Source: Bin80 sp026709335 (lineage in GTDB: Bacteria > Bacteroidota > Rhodothermia > Rhodothermales > Bin80). From it: a stretch of DNA of 64,000 bases. The notes below the pieces were generated by a model. That model searched no databases. It was not told the DNA's origin and worked only from the letters and a program-made list of their open reading frames with translations. The position numbers were made by a program, and so were the translations under genes. Position 1 is the first letter of the stretch. Every line of letters starts with the position of its first letter. The stretch spans positions 2,170,001 to 2,234,000 of the forward strand of contig OZ241385.1 in the NCBI GenBank assembly GCA_965200825.1. Direction: 5' to 3'. Positions 55,193 to 64,000 of this stretch are shown in pieces.

Positions 55193-58128
55193 TGCCAAGC
55201 AAAGAAGTGGCGCTGACAGATTTTTTGCGTGCACTCGAGAAGGAGTGCCAAGGCGAAATCCGGACGGACGATTACAGCCGTGTTCTCTACAGCACCGACG
55301 CCAGTATCTATAGGGTGATGCCTCATGGCGTCTTTTTTCCTGCTTCAAGAGATGATGTACACGCAGCAGTAACACTATCATCCAAGTTTGGCGTCCCCAT
55401 CCTTGCCCGTACCGGAGGCAGTAGCCTTGCTGGCCAAGCGGTTTCTGAAGCCTTGGTGATGGATTTTACCCGTCATTTGAACCGAATCATTGACGTGAAT
55501 GAGGCAGAGGGCTGGGTAAGAGCTGAACCAGGACTTGTTCTGGATCAACTGAATTATCATTTACTGCATACCGGACTTCAATTCGGACCAGATCCTGCCA
55601 GTAGTGACCGTGCAGCTTTGGGAGGTATTGTCAGTAACAATTCAACGGGCAGCCATTCCATCTGCTATGGAATGACCGCAGATCATGTTCTCAGTATGAA
55701 TGTGGTGCTGAGCGACGGCTCTGAGGTACATCTGCAACCACTGGATGCTGGTAAGGTCAACCTGAAAGCACAGCAAACCGGAGCAGAGGGGGAACTCTAC
55801 CAAAAAATGATTGAGCTTACCCGGTCACCAGAGCACCGTCAGACCATTATTGATGAAACTCCACGCCATTGGAGACGCTGTGGTGGTTACAACCTTGACC
55901 GGCTGGTTGGAGAAGGCCCGTCCTTCAAAGTTCCCCAAGATGGACGATTTAACCTGGCAAAGATCGTATGCGGCTCAGAGGGTACACTGGCCGTGATCCA
56001 GGATGTTACACTCAATTTGGTCCCCATACCCGAAGCTCGTGGATTGGCAATCGTCCAGTTTAAATCCACCGTGGAGGCACTTCGACAAATTCCGGTGATT
56101 CTGGATGCTGCCCCCAGTGCGATTGAACTGATGGACAACTTGGGGCTTCGATTATGTAAGGATGTTCCCGAATATGCGAGACTTCTTCAAACCTTCATTG
56201 AGGGCGATCCCGATTGCATCCTGATTACAGAATTTTACGGAAGCGGAGAAACAGAGCTACAATCGAAAATTGAATACCTGCGAAAAATCCTCGCCGGACA
56301 GGGATTCAAGGATTGTGTACTGCCAGTGCTGGAACCAAGTCGACAAAGCAATGTTTGGAAGGTTCGAAAAGCCGGCCTGGGACTATTGATGAGCATCAAG
56401 GGAGATCATAAGCCAATTCCCTTTATAGAGGATGCAGCAGTTCCAACCGAGCACTTGGCGGAGTACGTGCAAAAAATTGATCACTTCTGCAGGGAAAGAG
56501 ATACTCGGGTCGCCTATTATGCTCATGCGAGCGCTGGCTGCGTGCATATTCGCCCTATCATTAACACAAAAGAAGCAACAGAGGTTGCCAAACTCCCCGA
56601 AATTCTCGATTTTGCTATTGAATTATTGCATGGCTATGGAGGCGCATTATCGAGTGAACATGGAGACGGACGGGCAAGGAGCTGGATGAATGAACGTTTC
56701 TTTGGGCCCGATTTATATCGGCTTTATCAGAATGTGAAGCAGATTTGGGACCCCCGCGGGCTACTCAACCCCGGTGTGGTTGTGAATGCACCCGCCGGAA
56801 CGGAAAATTTACGTTACGGAGCCGATTACAAGGCTGCATCCCTGGATCTGAATCTTGACTTCAGTGCTGAGCATGGATTCGATCGTGCAGTGGAGATGTG
56901 TAACGGGGCGGGAATTTGTCGTAAAGAAACGACGGGGGTCATGTGCCCTAGCTTCATGGTAACTCGCGACGAAGAACATACAACACGTGGCCGTGCCAAC
57001 GCTCTCAGAGCCGCACTTTCCGGGATATTGCCACACGAAGAACTCACCAGCAAGCGTATGTATGAAGTAATGGATCTCTGTGTTGAATGTAAGGCTTGCA
57101 AATCCGAGTGCCCCTCTTCCGTGGACATGGCTAAGATCAAGTTTGAATTCTTGGCGCAGTATCACAAAAAACATGGAGTTCCGTTGCGCACACGCATGTT
57201 TGGAGAGATTGCGAAAGTCAGCCGTTTGTCCAGTGGTGTCTTTGCCCCGGCAGTGAATGGAGCACTGGGAAGCAAACCTGTTCGCTTTATGCTCGACCGC
57301 ACCCTGGGGATTTCCATGCAGCGCAAGATGCCGAAATTTGCACGAACCCCATTTACCACCTGGTTCAAAAAACGCTCAAAAAATGGCCAGGGAAAGGAGA
57401 AAGTCGTACTGTTTCATGACACCTTCAATACGTTTAACGATCCTCACATCTGCATTGCGGCTGTTGAGGTTCTGGAGGCGGCCGGGTTTGAGGTGATCCT
57501 GCCAAAGCATCGCTGTTGTGGGCGTCCGTTGATCTCGAAAGGAATGGTCCAAAAAGCACGTGCTGCGGCCAGAGATACTATCACACAGCTACTTCCCTAT
57601 GCAAAAGAGGGTCTGCCTATTATTGGGCTGGAACCGAGTTGCCTGTTATCCTTGCGTGACGAATACCTGTACCTGCTACCCGATAATAAGGATGCACAGA
57701 CAGTTGCACAGCAGGCCCTGTTGTTTGACGAATTTGTCGCTCTTCTGGCCGAAGAAGGACAGCTACATCTCACGTTTACCAATGCATCCAAGCAAATTCT
57801 GCTACACGGTCATTGTCATCAGCGTGCACTTGTGGGAACTGAGCCAACACGAAAAATCATGGCTCTGCCTGAAAACTACCGTGTGCGGGAAGTTGACTCC
57901 AGCTGTTGCGGTATGGCTGGAGCATTCGGCTACGAGAAGGAGCACTACGACATCTCACGGAAGATGGCAGAACGGCGCCTTGTCCCTGAAATGCGCCGCG
58001 CTGATAGCAATACGCTCCTCGTAGCTCCGGGTACCAGTTGCCGACACCAACTGGAGCACTACGACCTCAGGCAAGTACTGCACCCGGCTGAAGTCCTCCG
58101 GGATGCAATTACTCAACCTGCCACTTGA
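55192..58128 (+). CDS. Fused FAD-linked oxidase / Fe-S dehydrogenase (GlcD-GlcF or Dld-II type)
   Basis: 978 residues. The N-terminal half is an FAD_binding_4 oxidase (PILARTGGSSLAGQAV near residues 66-81, DPASSDRAALGGIVSNNSTGSHS near 132-154, C-terminal LSSEHGDGRAR near 482-492). The C-terminal half carries two Fe-S motifs (CNGAGICRKE near 565-574 with a following CP; CVECKACKSECP near 628-639) and two CCG repeats (HRCCGRPLISKG near 770-781; SSCCGMAGAFG near 903-913). Such fusions oxidise D-lactate, glycolate or 2-hydroxyglutarate and pass electrons to the respiratory chain. The substrate is not set by the sequence. A LarA-like lactate racemase lies 5 kb away, which would fit D-lactate. Confidence 0.9.
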   Translation: MPSKEVALTDFLRALEKECQGEIRTDDYSRVLYSTDASIYRVMPHGVFFPASRDDVHAAVTLSSKFGVPILARTGGSSLAGQAVSEALVMDFTRHLNRIIDVNEAEGWVRAEPGLVLDQLNYHLLHTGLQFGPDPASSDRAALGGIVSNNSTGSHSICYGMTADHVLSMNVVLSDGSEVHLQPLDAGKVNLKAQQTGAEGELYQKMIELTRSPEHRQTIIDETPRHWRRCGGYNLDRLVGEGPSFKVPQDGRFNLAKIVCGSEGTLAVIQDVTLNLVPIPEARGLAIVQFKSTVEALRQIPVILDAAPSAIELMDNLGLRLCKDVPEYARLLQTFIEGDPDCILITEFYGSGETELQSKIEYLRKILAGQGFKDCVLPVLEPSRQSNVWKVRKAGLGLLMSIKGDHKPIPFIEDAAVPTEHLAEYVQKIDHFCRERDTRVAYYAHASAGCVHIRPIINTKEATEVAKLPEILDFAIELLHGYGGALSSEHGDGRARSWMNERFFGPDLYRLYQNVKQIWDPRGLLNPGVVVNAPAGTENLRYGADYKAASLDLNLDFSAEHGFDRAVEMCNGAGICRKETTGVMCPSFMVTRDEEHTTRGRANALRAALSGILPHEELTSKRMYEVMDLCVECKACKSECPSSVDMAKIKFEFLAQYHKKHGVPLRTRMFGEIAKVSRLSSGVFAPAVNGALGSKPVRFMLDRTLGISMQRKMPKFARTPFTTWFKKRSKNGQGKEKVVLFHDTFNTFNDPHICIAAVEVLEAAGFEVILPKHRCCGRPLISKGMVQKARAAARDTITQLLPYAKEGLPIIGLEPSCLLSLRDEYLYLLPDNKDAQTVAQQALLFDEFVALLAEEGQLHLTFTNASKQILLHGHCHQRALVGTEPTRKIMALPENYRVREVDSSCCGMAGAFGYEKEHYDISRKMAERRLVPEMRRADSNTLLVAPGTSCRHQLEHYDLRQVLHPAEVLRDAITQPAT

Positions 58129-58158
58129 GGCTCCTTACGATCAGTGTGCATCGTGATT

Positions 58159-59601
58159 TCAGAGCTTCTCAGCACGGTACCCACCGGCCCGAAGATCTCT
58201 AACCAGCAAGAGACCGAATACCAAGATCAGAATGAACCCGAAGGGGGCTAGCGTACGAAATGATCGCCGTCCACCCTCATTATCTGCGGGATTCAATTCC
58301 TCTTGCGCCCGGGTCACCGCATTCAGTTCTACTCCAGATCCACTCACTGCTCTGAGAGCTTGCATGGTTGCACCACGAGGTAATTCTCCGCTGTCGGCAT
58401 AATCTGATAACACCGCCGTGACAGAAGCATCTACAGCCATAATATCCTCAGCCTGCACCCCTGTATTTTCGGCAATGCCAGGAAATTCGGAATTGACCTC
58501 CTCAAATATTTCAACAACCACTGCTGCATCCAATACATCGTGCCCCTTGTCATCTGCTACACTTCCCAGCCAAGGAGTCACAAAGAAAGCGGCCAGCATT
58601 CCCACAGCTCCCATCACCCCCAGCCCCAAGGCTCCACTTTTGGGATTTCGTTCCGATACATACCCCAACATGGTCGGCCAAAAATACGCGATCCCGACTG
58701 CCCAAATCGCTGCGGTCAAGAACGCCATGAGTGTTGACTCTGCCATGCTAAACAGAAATAATCCCAACGTAGCCAAGATCGACCCTCCAAACAGAATTCC
58801 TGTCGGAGTGAGCACTTTGACTACCGGGCCGGCAAGTAAACGAAGCGTTCCCATGATACCGAAGACAAATCCAAATACCAAGAGTCCATTAATTCCTCCG
58901 GCCTGAAGCACGGGAGGCACCCAACTTGAAGGTGGGAGCTCCATGGAGGCGGTTAGCAACATCATAGGCAACATGAGAAGCATAATCGGGGCAAAGAGTG
59001 CCTTGAACGATTCACCTACAGACACGCCTGCCTTCACTCCTTCAGTTTGCGGGAATGGAGTAGTAAACATCATTAAGCCATATCCAATAGCGGGAATCAG
59101 CACAAGTAATAACTGAGAGCGCCATCCCCCTCCAATATTGGCAAACACCACTGTTAGAAGAATGGCCGCGATAAGGTTTCCATAGGGAAACCACATGTGA
59201 AAATGGTTCAGCTTCGATGTCTTGTTGTCTGGATAGAGTGCGGCGACAAGAGGATTGCACCCTGCTTCAACAAGGCCAGCGCCAAGACCAGCGCACAGTG
59301 AACCGGCGACCGCGACTACATAACCTTGGGCTGACATGATCAATATCGCCCCAACCACATGGGTCACGAATGCTCCGCGTACAATCCAGCGCATGCCTAT
59401 GATGTCACACAACGGAGAAAAAATGGCCTGACTAATCGTAAATCCAATAAAGAACACCCCGGTAAAGACCCCCAGTTGTGCGTTTGTTAGAACAAATTCC
59501 GATTTTACAGAAAAAGCTATCCCGGAAATCACCGTGAATGCAAATGCTGTGGTAAGTAGGGCAAGGCAACTACCATAAAAAAGACGATTGCGGTTTATCA
59601 T
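58159..59601 (-). CDS. MFS transporter
   Basis: About 480 residues from the ATG at 59601 (MINRNRLFYG), chosen because the upstream part of the frame is less typical of an MFS N-terminus. It has twelve predicted membrane segments, with motif-A-like IFSPLCDIIGMRW near residues 58-70. An unusual hydrophilic insert of about 95 residues (GSVADDKGHDVLDAA... to DNEGGRRSFR) sits between the last two helices. It resembles the FHS/sugar or nucleoside-permease-like branch. The cargo is unknown. It is convergent with the FAD/Fe-S dehydrogenase, with 30 bases between stop codons. Confidence 0.85.
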   Translation of the reverse strand: MINRNRLFYGSCLALLTTAFAFTVISGIAFSVKSEFVLTNAQLGVFTGVFFIGFTISQAIFSPLCDIIGMRWIVRGAFVTHVVGAILIMSAQGYVVAVAGSLCAGLGAGLVEAGCNPLVAALYPDNKTSKLNHFHMWFPYGNLIAAILLTVVFANIGGGWRSQLLLVLIPAIGYGLMMFTTPFPQTEGVKAGVSVGESFKALFAPIMLLMLPMMLLTASMELPPSSWVPPVLQAGGINGLLVFGFVFGIMGTLRLLAGPVVKVLTPTGILFGGSILATLGLFLFSMAESTLMAFLTAAIWAVGIAYFWPTMLGYVSERNPKSGALGLGVMGAVGMLAAFFVTPWLGSVADDKGHDVLDAAVVVEIFEEVNSEFPGIAENTGVQAEDIMAVDASVTAVLSDYADSGELPRGATMQALRAVSGSGVELNAVTRAQEELNPADNEGGRRSFRTLAPFGFILILVFGLLLVRDLRAGGYRAEKL

Positions 59602-59655
59602 TTGACTAATTAGATAAATTTCTAGTGAGTGTGCGACAAGTGTAAGCGTTTTCAA

Positions 59656-60020
59656 ATAATATACATAAATCGCTATCTACTTGCACGTGATGCTCGAAAC
59701 TACCAGAATCTGGCTCTGACCTGTGTCCAAAACTAGCTATTCCGCCGGATATGAGATGATTTACGATGGAAAAGAGTTCAACCTGGCTCAATATATCTGA
59801 CCTTCCAATCTTGATCAAGATGGACAGCTTCGACGGTTCCAGATGTACCCAGCTTTGCCCTGAAGGTATATACTGGTTCTTGATCAAAGTCATTCTGTGA
59901 AACGTGCCTGAATATCATCACATTTCAAGCATGCGGGAATTCAGATTCCTGTTGACGACAGTATGCAGAAACCGAGAAACAGTATCTGCGTTTATTCTCA
60001 CATTACAACTACCTCTACTC
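59656..60020. other. Intergenic region between MFS and DUF2911 genes
   Basis: 365 bases between divergent genes. Nothing beyond likely promoters is seen, and the short ORFs do not look coding. Confidence 0.45.
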
Positions 60021-60605
60021 ATGTACCGTCTCGTTACTACTGTTTTCCTGTTTGCGCTTGTTCTATCCGGAGTTCATGAAGCGTTTGCTCAGCGATCTTC
60101 TTCTCCACGTGGAGAAGCTTCCACACAAATTGGAGAAGCATGGATTATTGTGGATTACGGGCGCCCGATCCTTCGGGGGCGTACCGAAATTTTTGGTTCC
60201 GGCGAAGAATATGGCACGATGGTAACAGGAACTGCACCTGTTTGGCGTGCTGGCGCGAATAAGTCAACGCGTTTACACACCGAGATCCCTCTGATGATCG
60301 GAAATGTAGAAGTTGCGGCAGGCGAATACAGTGTTTTCGTTGAACTGGACCAAGGTAACTGGACCTTTGTGCTCTCTTCTCATGAAGCCAAAGACTCTGG
60401 GAGAGCCCCCGGAGATGGACTCTGGGGAGCCTACGGATATACTTCAGACAAAGACGTACTTCGTACATCCATGGCAGTCAGTGAGACAGCAGCGAGTGCT
60501 GATCAGTTTACGATTGGGTTTTTTGATGTGACGGACAAGGGTGGAGTACTTTCAATGATGTGGGAAAATACTACAGCGAGTGTATCCTTTACCGTTGTTC
60601 AGTAG
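60021..60605 (+). CDS. DUF2911 domain secreted protein
   Basis: 194 residues from the ATG at 60021 (MYRLVTTVFLFALVLSG), which gives a clean signal peptide cleaved after AFAQ. The DUF2911 domain shows the typical IIVDYGRPILRGR near residues 42-54, VWRAGANKSTRLHTE near 76-90, and VAAGEYSVFVEL near 99-110. It is a beta-sandwich protein of unknown function, common in Bacteroidota and probably periplasmic. It is convergent with the SDR gene. Confidence 0.88.
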   Translation: MYRLVTTVFLFALVLSGVHEAFAQRSSSPRGEASTQIGEAWIIVDYGRPILRGRTEIFGSGEEYGTMVTGTAPVWRAGANKSTRLHTEIPLMIGNVEVAAGEYSVFVELDQGNWTFVLSSHEAKDSGRAPGDGLWGAYGYTSDKDVLRTSMAVSETAASADQFTIGFFDVTDKGGVLSMMWENTTASVSFTVVQ

Positions 60606-60647
60606 CATCTATTTGATCTTCAGGTGATACAACAACGATGCCATCCG

Positions 60648-61373
60648 TTATCGCGTGAATAGTCCGCCATTTACGTCAATGGTTTCCCCTGTGATGAATG
60701 TGTTTTCGATCAAGAGCTGTATCGCCTGCGCGATGTGATTGCTCTCGCCGTTGAACCCTACGGGTGTCTCACCAGCAATATTGGTCAATTTTTCTTCGGT
60801 AGAATAACGATCATGAAATGGCGTCAGGATCACCCCTGGAGCCACCGCATTGACTCGAATCTCTGGAGCAAGTTCACGTGCTGCGCCGCGCGTGAAGGAA
60901 TCCATTGCCCCTTTTGCGGCGCCATAAACTGTAGCCGTAGGCGCACCATGCCGCATTGCGATAGAAGTCATATTCACTATGCTTGGAGAACTTCCCTTCC
61001 GCAAAAATGGGACACAAAGCTTCGTTAGCAATATTGCCGAATAGGTGTTCAAGGAAAATATGCGCTCCATTAAGTTCCAAGTCACCTCTTCAACCACGTG
61101 GCGCTTCAGAAGACCACCTGCATTATTGACGAATACATCGAGATGTTCCGTCTTACTCGCTACATCCTGCATGAGGGAATGGCAGCCGGTTTGATCCATG
61201 AGGTCAACCTGGGACGTATGAACAACCCCACCCAGTCGCCTTACTTCCTCTGCTACCGGCTCAATAGGAGATTGATTGTGATGCAGAATTAATGTATTGC
61301 CTTGCGCCAAATGACAAGCGGTTGCTGCACCAATACCTGTACTGGCTCCTGTGATCAAAATTGTACGTCGCAT
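60648..61373 (-). CDS. Short-chain dehydrogenase/reductase
   Basis: 241 residues from the ATG at 61373 (MRRTILITGASTGIGAATA). This is a classical SDR: the Rossmann motif TGASTGIG near residues 8-15, NNAGG near 81-85, catalytic Ser in NMTSIAMRH near 132-140, YGAAK near 147-151 (Y-x-x-x-K) and the C-terminal VNGGLFTR. The second part of the nucleotide loop (LHHNQS) has no basic discriminator that I can assign, so NAD versus NADP is open. The substrate is unknown. It lies downstream of, and on the same strand as, the sulfatase gene, 123 bases away. Confidence 0.9.
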   Translation of the reverse strand: MRRTILITGASTGIGAATACHLAQGNTLILHHNQSPIEPVAEEVRRLGGVVHTSQVDLMDQTGCHSLMQDVASKTEHLDVFVNNAGGLLKRHVVEEVTWNLMERIFSLNTYSAILLTKLCVPFLRKGSSPSIVNMTSIAMRHGAPTATVYGAAKGAMDSFTRGAARELAPEIRVNAVAPGVILTPFHDRYSTEEKLTNIAGETPVGFNGESNHIAQAIQLLIENTFITGETIDVNGGLFTR

Positions 61374-61496
61374 ATTGAAATCTGGAGATGATGTATAGAG
61401 TTGAAAAGTCAATCCTATCAAACGAATTTCGATTACCTTCGAATAACTTCAACTTCATGGTTCCCTCAGAAGATCAGTTTTGATAGACAGAAAACA

Positions 61497-63053
61497 TCAA
61501 TGGAGTCGAACTCCAATAGAGTCTGCCCAAGCTTCCCAGCGATGCTGAAGATGCACCGCTATTTGCGGCTCCTCCCCCGATAGGTCATAGAGTTCTGTTG
61601 CATCCAGCGCCAAATTGTAGAGTTTCCATTCCGATCGTTCCCGATCCCACAACAGTTTCCAATCCCCCTGTCGAATTGCACGATTCCCCATATGCTCCCA
61701 ATAAAATGTCCGATCCGGCGCGCTATACCCGGGAGAGTCCAATAGCGATAACAGACTCTTCCCGTCTGTATGTGGTAGCGAAGCCTGCGCAACATCTGCT
61801 ATCGTTGCCATCAAGTCAATCACATGTGCGGGTGTATCTATAATACGACCTGACCGCCGTATGCGGGCAGGCCAATGAATAATCAAGGGAGTTGCAATGC
61901 CGCCTTCGTGCATCCACTGCTTGTACAGCCTGAAGGGTGTGTTGGAAGCGTTTGCCCATGGCTCCTCGTAGGCCAAATAGGATCCTGGCTCTCCAACATG
62001 CGTGTTTAGTCGATGGAGTTGACGCCCATCCACACTCTCGGCCGAAGCTCCGTTATCCGAGAGAAAAAAGATGATAGTATTGCTCAAAGAGTTCATGGAA
62101 CGGAGTTGATCCACCACGCGCCCAATCCCCTGATCCATACGGTCTACCATAGCAGCATAGACAGACATTCGTAACGCCCACTCTCCCTTATCTATAGCTT
62201 GCTGCCATGAAGACAAACCAGAAGTCTGGGGAGAAAGACTATGCGCACTACCAATCACGCCCAATTCAAGCATTCGTGTGAAACGCTCATGCCTCAAGGT
62301 GTCCCACCCCCTATCATACCTGTGCGCATATTTAGCAATATCCTCTGGTAATGCATGTAAGGGCCAATGTGGTGCTGTATAGGAGAGGTACAGCAAAAAT
62401 GGCTTGTTTGAAGTATGTGATTGAAGGAAATCCACCGCATAATCAGTGAATGCATCTGTCATATAAAACCCTGAATCCGGTGGACTCCATGGATCATCAT
62501 CCAGTGCCATTTGACGGAGGCGCGGTTGATTTTCAATGATTTCATAGTAACTGCTCGCACCACTGATCAGCCCGAAATAACGCTCAAACCCCCGCATACG
62601 CGGCCAATGTATGGGGCGCTCTCCAACATGCCATTTACCAGACATATACGTACTGTATCCTGCATCTTGAAGCATCTCTGCGAGTGTCACTGCCGACTCA
62701 CTCAAATAGCCCTGGTATGGCCCAATCGTAAGCTCTTTGTCAACTGGAGAGACCATGGCTCCCATGCCAACTCCATGTGGATAGCGTCCCGTCAAAAGTG
62801 AGGCTCTAGTGGGGCAACAACGCCCCGCATTATAGAACTGTCGAAAGCGAACCCCATTTTCAGCCAGTGAATCCAGAACCGGTGTATGAATTTCACCTCC
62901 ATATGCACCTATATCCGAATACCCCAAATCATCGGCTAGAATGATCAGGATATTGGGGCGCTCCGATGACGTGTTGCAGCCGCTTGTGATCAGAATCAGT
63001 AGAAACCATACTGACGTCGTCAGGCGAACACTTAACATGCCCCTTGATAGCAT
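61497..63053 (-). CDS. Sulfatase (arylsulfatase family S1) lipoprotein
   Basis: About 518 residues from the ATG at 63053 (a second ATG at 63038 is possible). The signal has a lipobox ILITSGC. Catalytic features: ILADDLGYSDIGAYGG near residues 38-53 with metal-binding Asp-Asp, the formylglycine motif CCPTRASLLTG near 78-88 (C-x-P-x-R), KWHVG near 141-145, and FLSDNGAS near 331-338. The C-terminal WKLL subdomain is present. The active Cys must be oxidised by a formylglycine-generating enzyme or anSME, neither of which is in the window. The substrate is probably a sulfated glycan. It is divergent from the LarA-like gene. Confidence 0.9.
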   Translation of the reverse strand: MLSRGMLSVRLTTSVWFLLILITSGCNTSSERPNILIILADDLGYSDIGAYGGEIHTPVLDSLAENGVRFRQFYNAGRCCPTRASLLTGRYPHGVGMGAMVSPVDKELTIGPYQGYLSESAVTLAEMLQDAGYSTYMSGKWHVGERPIHWPRMRGFERYFGLISGASSYYEIIENQPRLRQMALDDDPWSPPDSGFYMTDAFTDYAVDFLQSHTSNKPFLLYLSYTAPHWPLHALPEDIAKYAHRYDRGWDTLRHERFTRMLELGVIGSAHSLSPQTSGLSSWQQAIDKGEWALRMSVYAAMVDRMDQGIGRVVDQLRSMNSLSNTIIFFLSDNGASAESVDGRQLHRLNTHVGEPGSYLAYEEPWANASNTPFRLYKQWMHEGGIATPLIIHWPARIRRSGRIIDTPAHVIDLMATIADVAQASLPHTDGKSLLSLLDSPGYSAPDRTFYWEHMGNRAIRQGDWKLLWDRERSEWKLYNLALDATELYDLSGEEPQIAVHLQHRWEAWADSIGVRLH

Positions 63054-63091
63054 CCTGTTAGTTACCTCTATCTGGTAGAATTCTGATGGTA

Positions 63092-64000
63092 ATGTGGTAT
63101 TTTCCACCGACAAATCGTAACAGGATCTTGCTCACTTACACAGATATAGCGCAAATTCTTGAAGAAGGACTCTGTGACAAGTTTGTACATGGTGACCGGG
63201 TTCTGGTCATTATCCCCGATGGTACACGCACAGCACCTGTCCCCGCTCTCTTTTGCCAGATCTGCAACCTTTTGCTGGACCAGGTTGCTAAACTTGATTT
63301 TCTGATTGCACTTGGAACACACCCTCCGATGAGTGAGGAAGAAATTTTGACTCATGTTGGAATTACACGCACAGAGAAACAGAAACTCTATTCCCGTGTC
63401 AACCTGTTTAATCACACATGGAAAGACCCTGAAACGCTTGTTACATTAACGACAATTTCAGCCGAAGAAGTCGGTGAAATTACTGGCGGGCTCATTCAAC
63501 ACCCCCTTCCAGTCACGGTCAATCGAAAGGTACTTGACTACACTACAGCCTTGGTATGTGGCCCTGTTTTTCCCCATGAGGTTGCAGGATTTTCTGGAGG
63601 AAACAAGTATTTTTTTCCAGGTATCAGCGGACCTGAAGTGATTGACTTTACCCATTGGGCAGGCGCTCTGGTATCCAGTAGTGCCATTATCGGCACTTAT
63701 GATACTCCAATTCGCCGGTTGATAAATCGAGCTTCAAGCGAAATTCCCTGCTCTCGCTATTTTATTAATCTAGTTGTACATGGCGACGGGTTAGCAGGAA
63801 TGTATGTAGGAAATGATAAGAACGATGCTTGGCTTCGAGCAGCCAAGCATTCTGCTGAGTTGCATATCACATGGATGCATAAACCTGTTCGCCAGGCTTT
63901 TGCGGTAATTCCATCTATGTATGATGATCTATGGACGGGAGCTAAGGGAATGTATAAGCTGGAACCTGTGATCGCAGATGGTGGGGAAATCATCCTCTTC
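63092..64000 (+). CDS. larA: LarA-like nickel-dependent lactate racemase family protein (partial)
   Basis: Runs off the right edge; 303 codons are visible from the ATG at 63092 (MWYFPPTNRNRIL). DUF2088/LarA features: VLVIIPDGTRTAP near residues 45-57 (the D-x-T-R-x-x-P motif), IALGTHPPMSEEEI near 80-93, the catalytic-type His region, VFPHEVAGFSGGNKYFFPGISG near 162-183 and RQAFAVIP near 269-276. Family members racemise lactate or other 2-hydroxy acids using a nickel-pincer cofactor made by LarB/C/E, which are not in view. The start overlaps no neighbour; the sulfatase start is about 40 bases away and divergent. Confidence 0.85.
   Translation, partial: MWYFPPTNRNRILLTYTDIAQILEEGLCDKFVHGDRVLVIIPDGTRTAPVPALFCQICNLLLDQVAKLDFLIALGTHPPMSEEEILTHVGITRTEKQKLYSRVNLFNHTWKDPETLVTLTTISAEEVGEITGGLIQHPLPVTVNRKVLDYTTALVCGPVFPHEVAGFSGGNKYFFPGISGPEVIDFTHWAGALVSSSAIIGTYDTPIRRLINRASSEIPCSRYFINLVVHGDGLAGMYVGNDKNDAWLRAAKHSAELHITWMHKPVRQAFAVIPSMYDDLWTGAKGMYKLEPVIADGGEIILF

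Noticed and set aside
63068..63415. 115-aa antisense ORF opposite the LarA-like gene
   Set aside because: The + strand frame from 63092 has clear LarA motifs over 300 codons; the antisense ORF has none.

Overview
The window looks like a chromosomal segment of a Bacteroidota/Rhodothermota-type bacterium of moderate GC content. This is inferred from gene content, not from a marker phylogeny. The pointers are a GldA/GldF/GldG-like ABC module followed by a DUF4340 protein, a TonB-dependent receptor, a six-bladed beta-propeller lipoprotein behind a small Cys-rich secreted peptide, a C-x-P-x-R sulfatase, a GH88 hydrolase, and weak Shine-Dalgarno signals ahead of most starts.

Region by region. (1) 1-11.5 kb is an accessory island. 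It holds two inverted ISL3-family copies (1-698 and 6725-8012), an OLD-family ATPase/TOPRIM nuclease whose last codons run into one IS end, a divergent unknown gene, a broken IS21 istA without istB, and a large DUF4011-type superfamily 1 helicase cut off by the second ISL3 copy. (2) 11.8-33.8 kb is mostly housekeeping: aroA, a short MGMT-like protein, a TonB receptor, cysQ-like, an HsdR-N-like protein, tRNA-Pro(CGG), GH88 plus metallophosphoesterase, the pyruvate dehydrogenase operon pdhA-pdhB-pdhC, a polyprenol-phosphate mannosyltransferase, icd, gldA-gldF-gldG-DUF4340, htpG and a ROK kinase. A small transposase relic patch lies at 16.1-16.7 kb. (3) 33.9-45.6 kb is a second accessory region: an AAA ATPase next to a frameshifted TIR-like (DUF1863/ThsB-like) gene, a decayed IS110, the small peptide plus beta-propeller pair, a truncated IS4, a complete type III restriction-modification locus, a truncated IS1595 and two ISL3 scraps. 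(4) 45.6-64 kb returns to core functions: eda, a PLP decarboxylase, hisE-hisG with a beta-lactamase-like lipoprotein, rpoN, ruvB, a PQQ-type sugar dehydrogenase, a fused FAD/Fe-S dehydrogenase, an MFS transporter, a DUF2911 protein, an SDR, a sulfatase, and a LarA-like gene that runs off the right edge.

The two strongest unusual observations are these. First, a 174-residue mini-intein sits in RuvB exactly between the Lys and Thr of the Walker A loop (52569-53090). Second, a 13-base G tract near the 5' end of the type III methyltransferase gene splits it out of frame by one base, which is the expected layout of a phase-variable methyltransferase read in its OFF state. Also notable are a possible ATPase/TIR-like defence pair carrying a one-base lesion, and the IS-truncated large helicase whose lost C-terminal part should lie elsewhere in this genome or in relatives.
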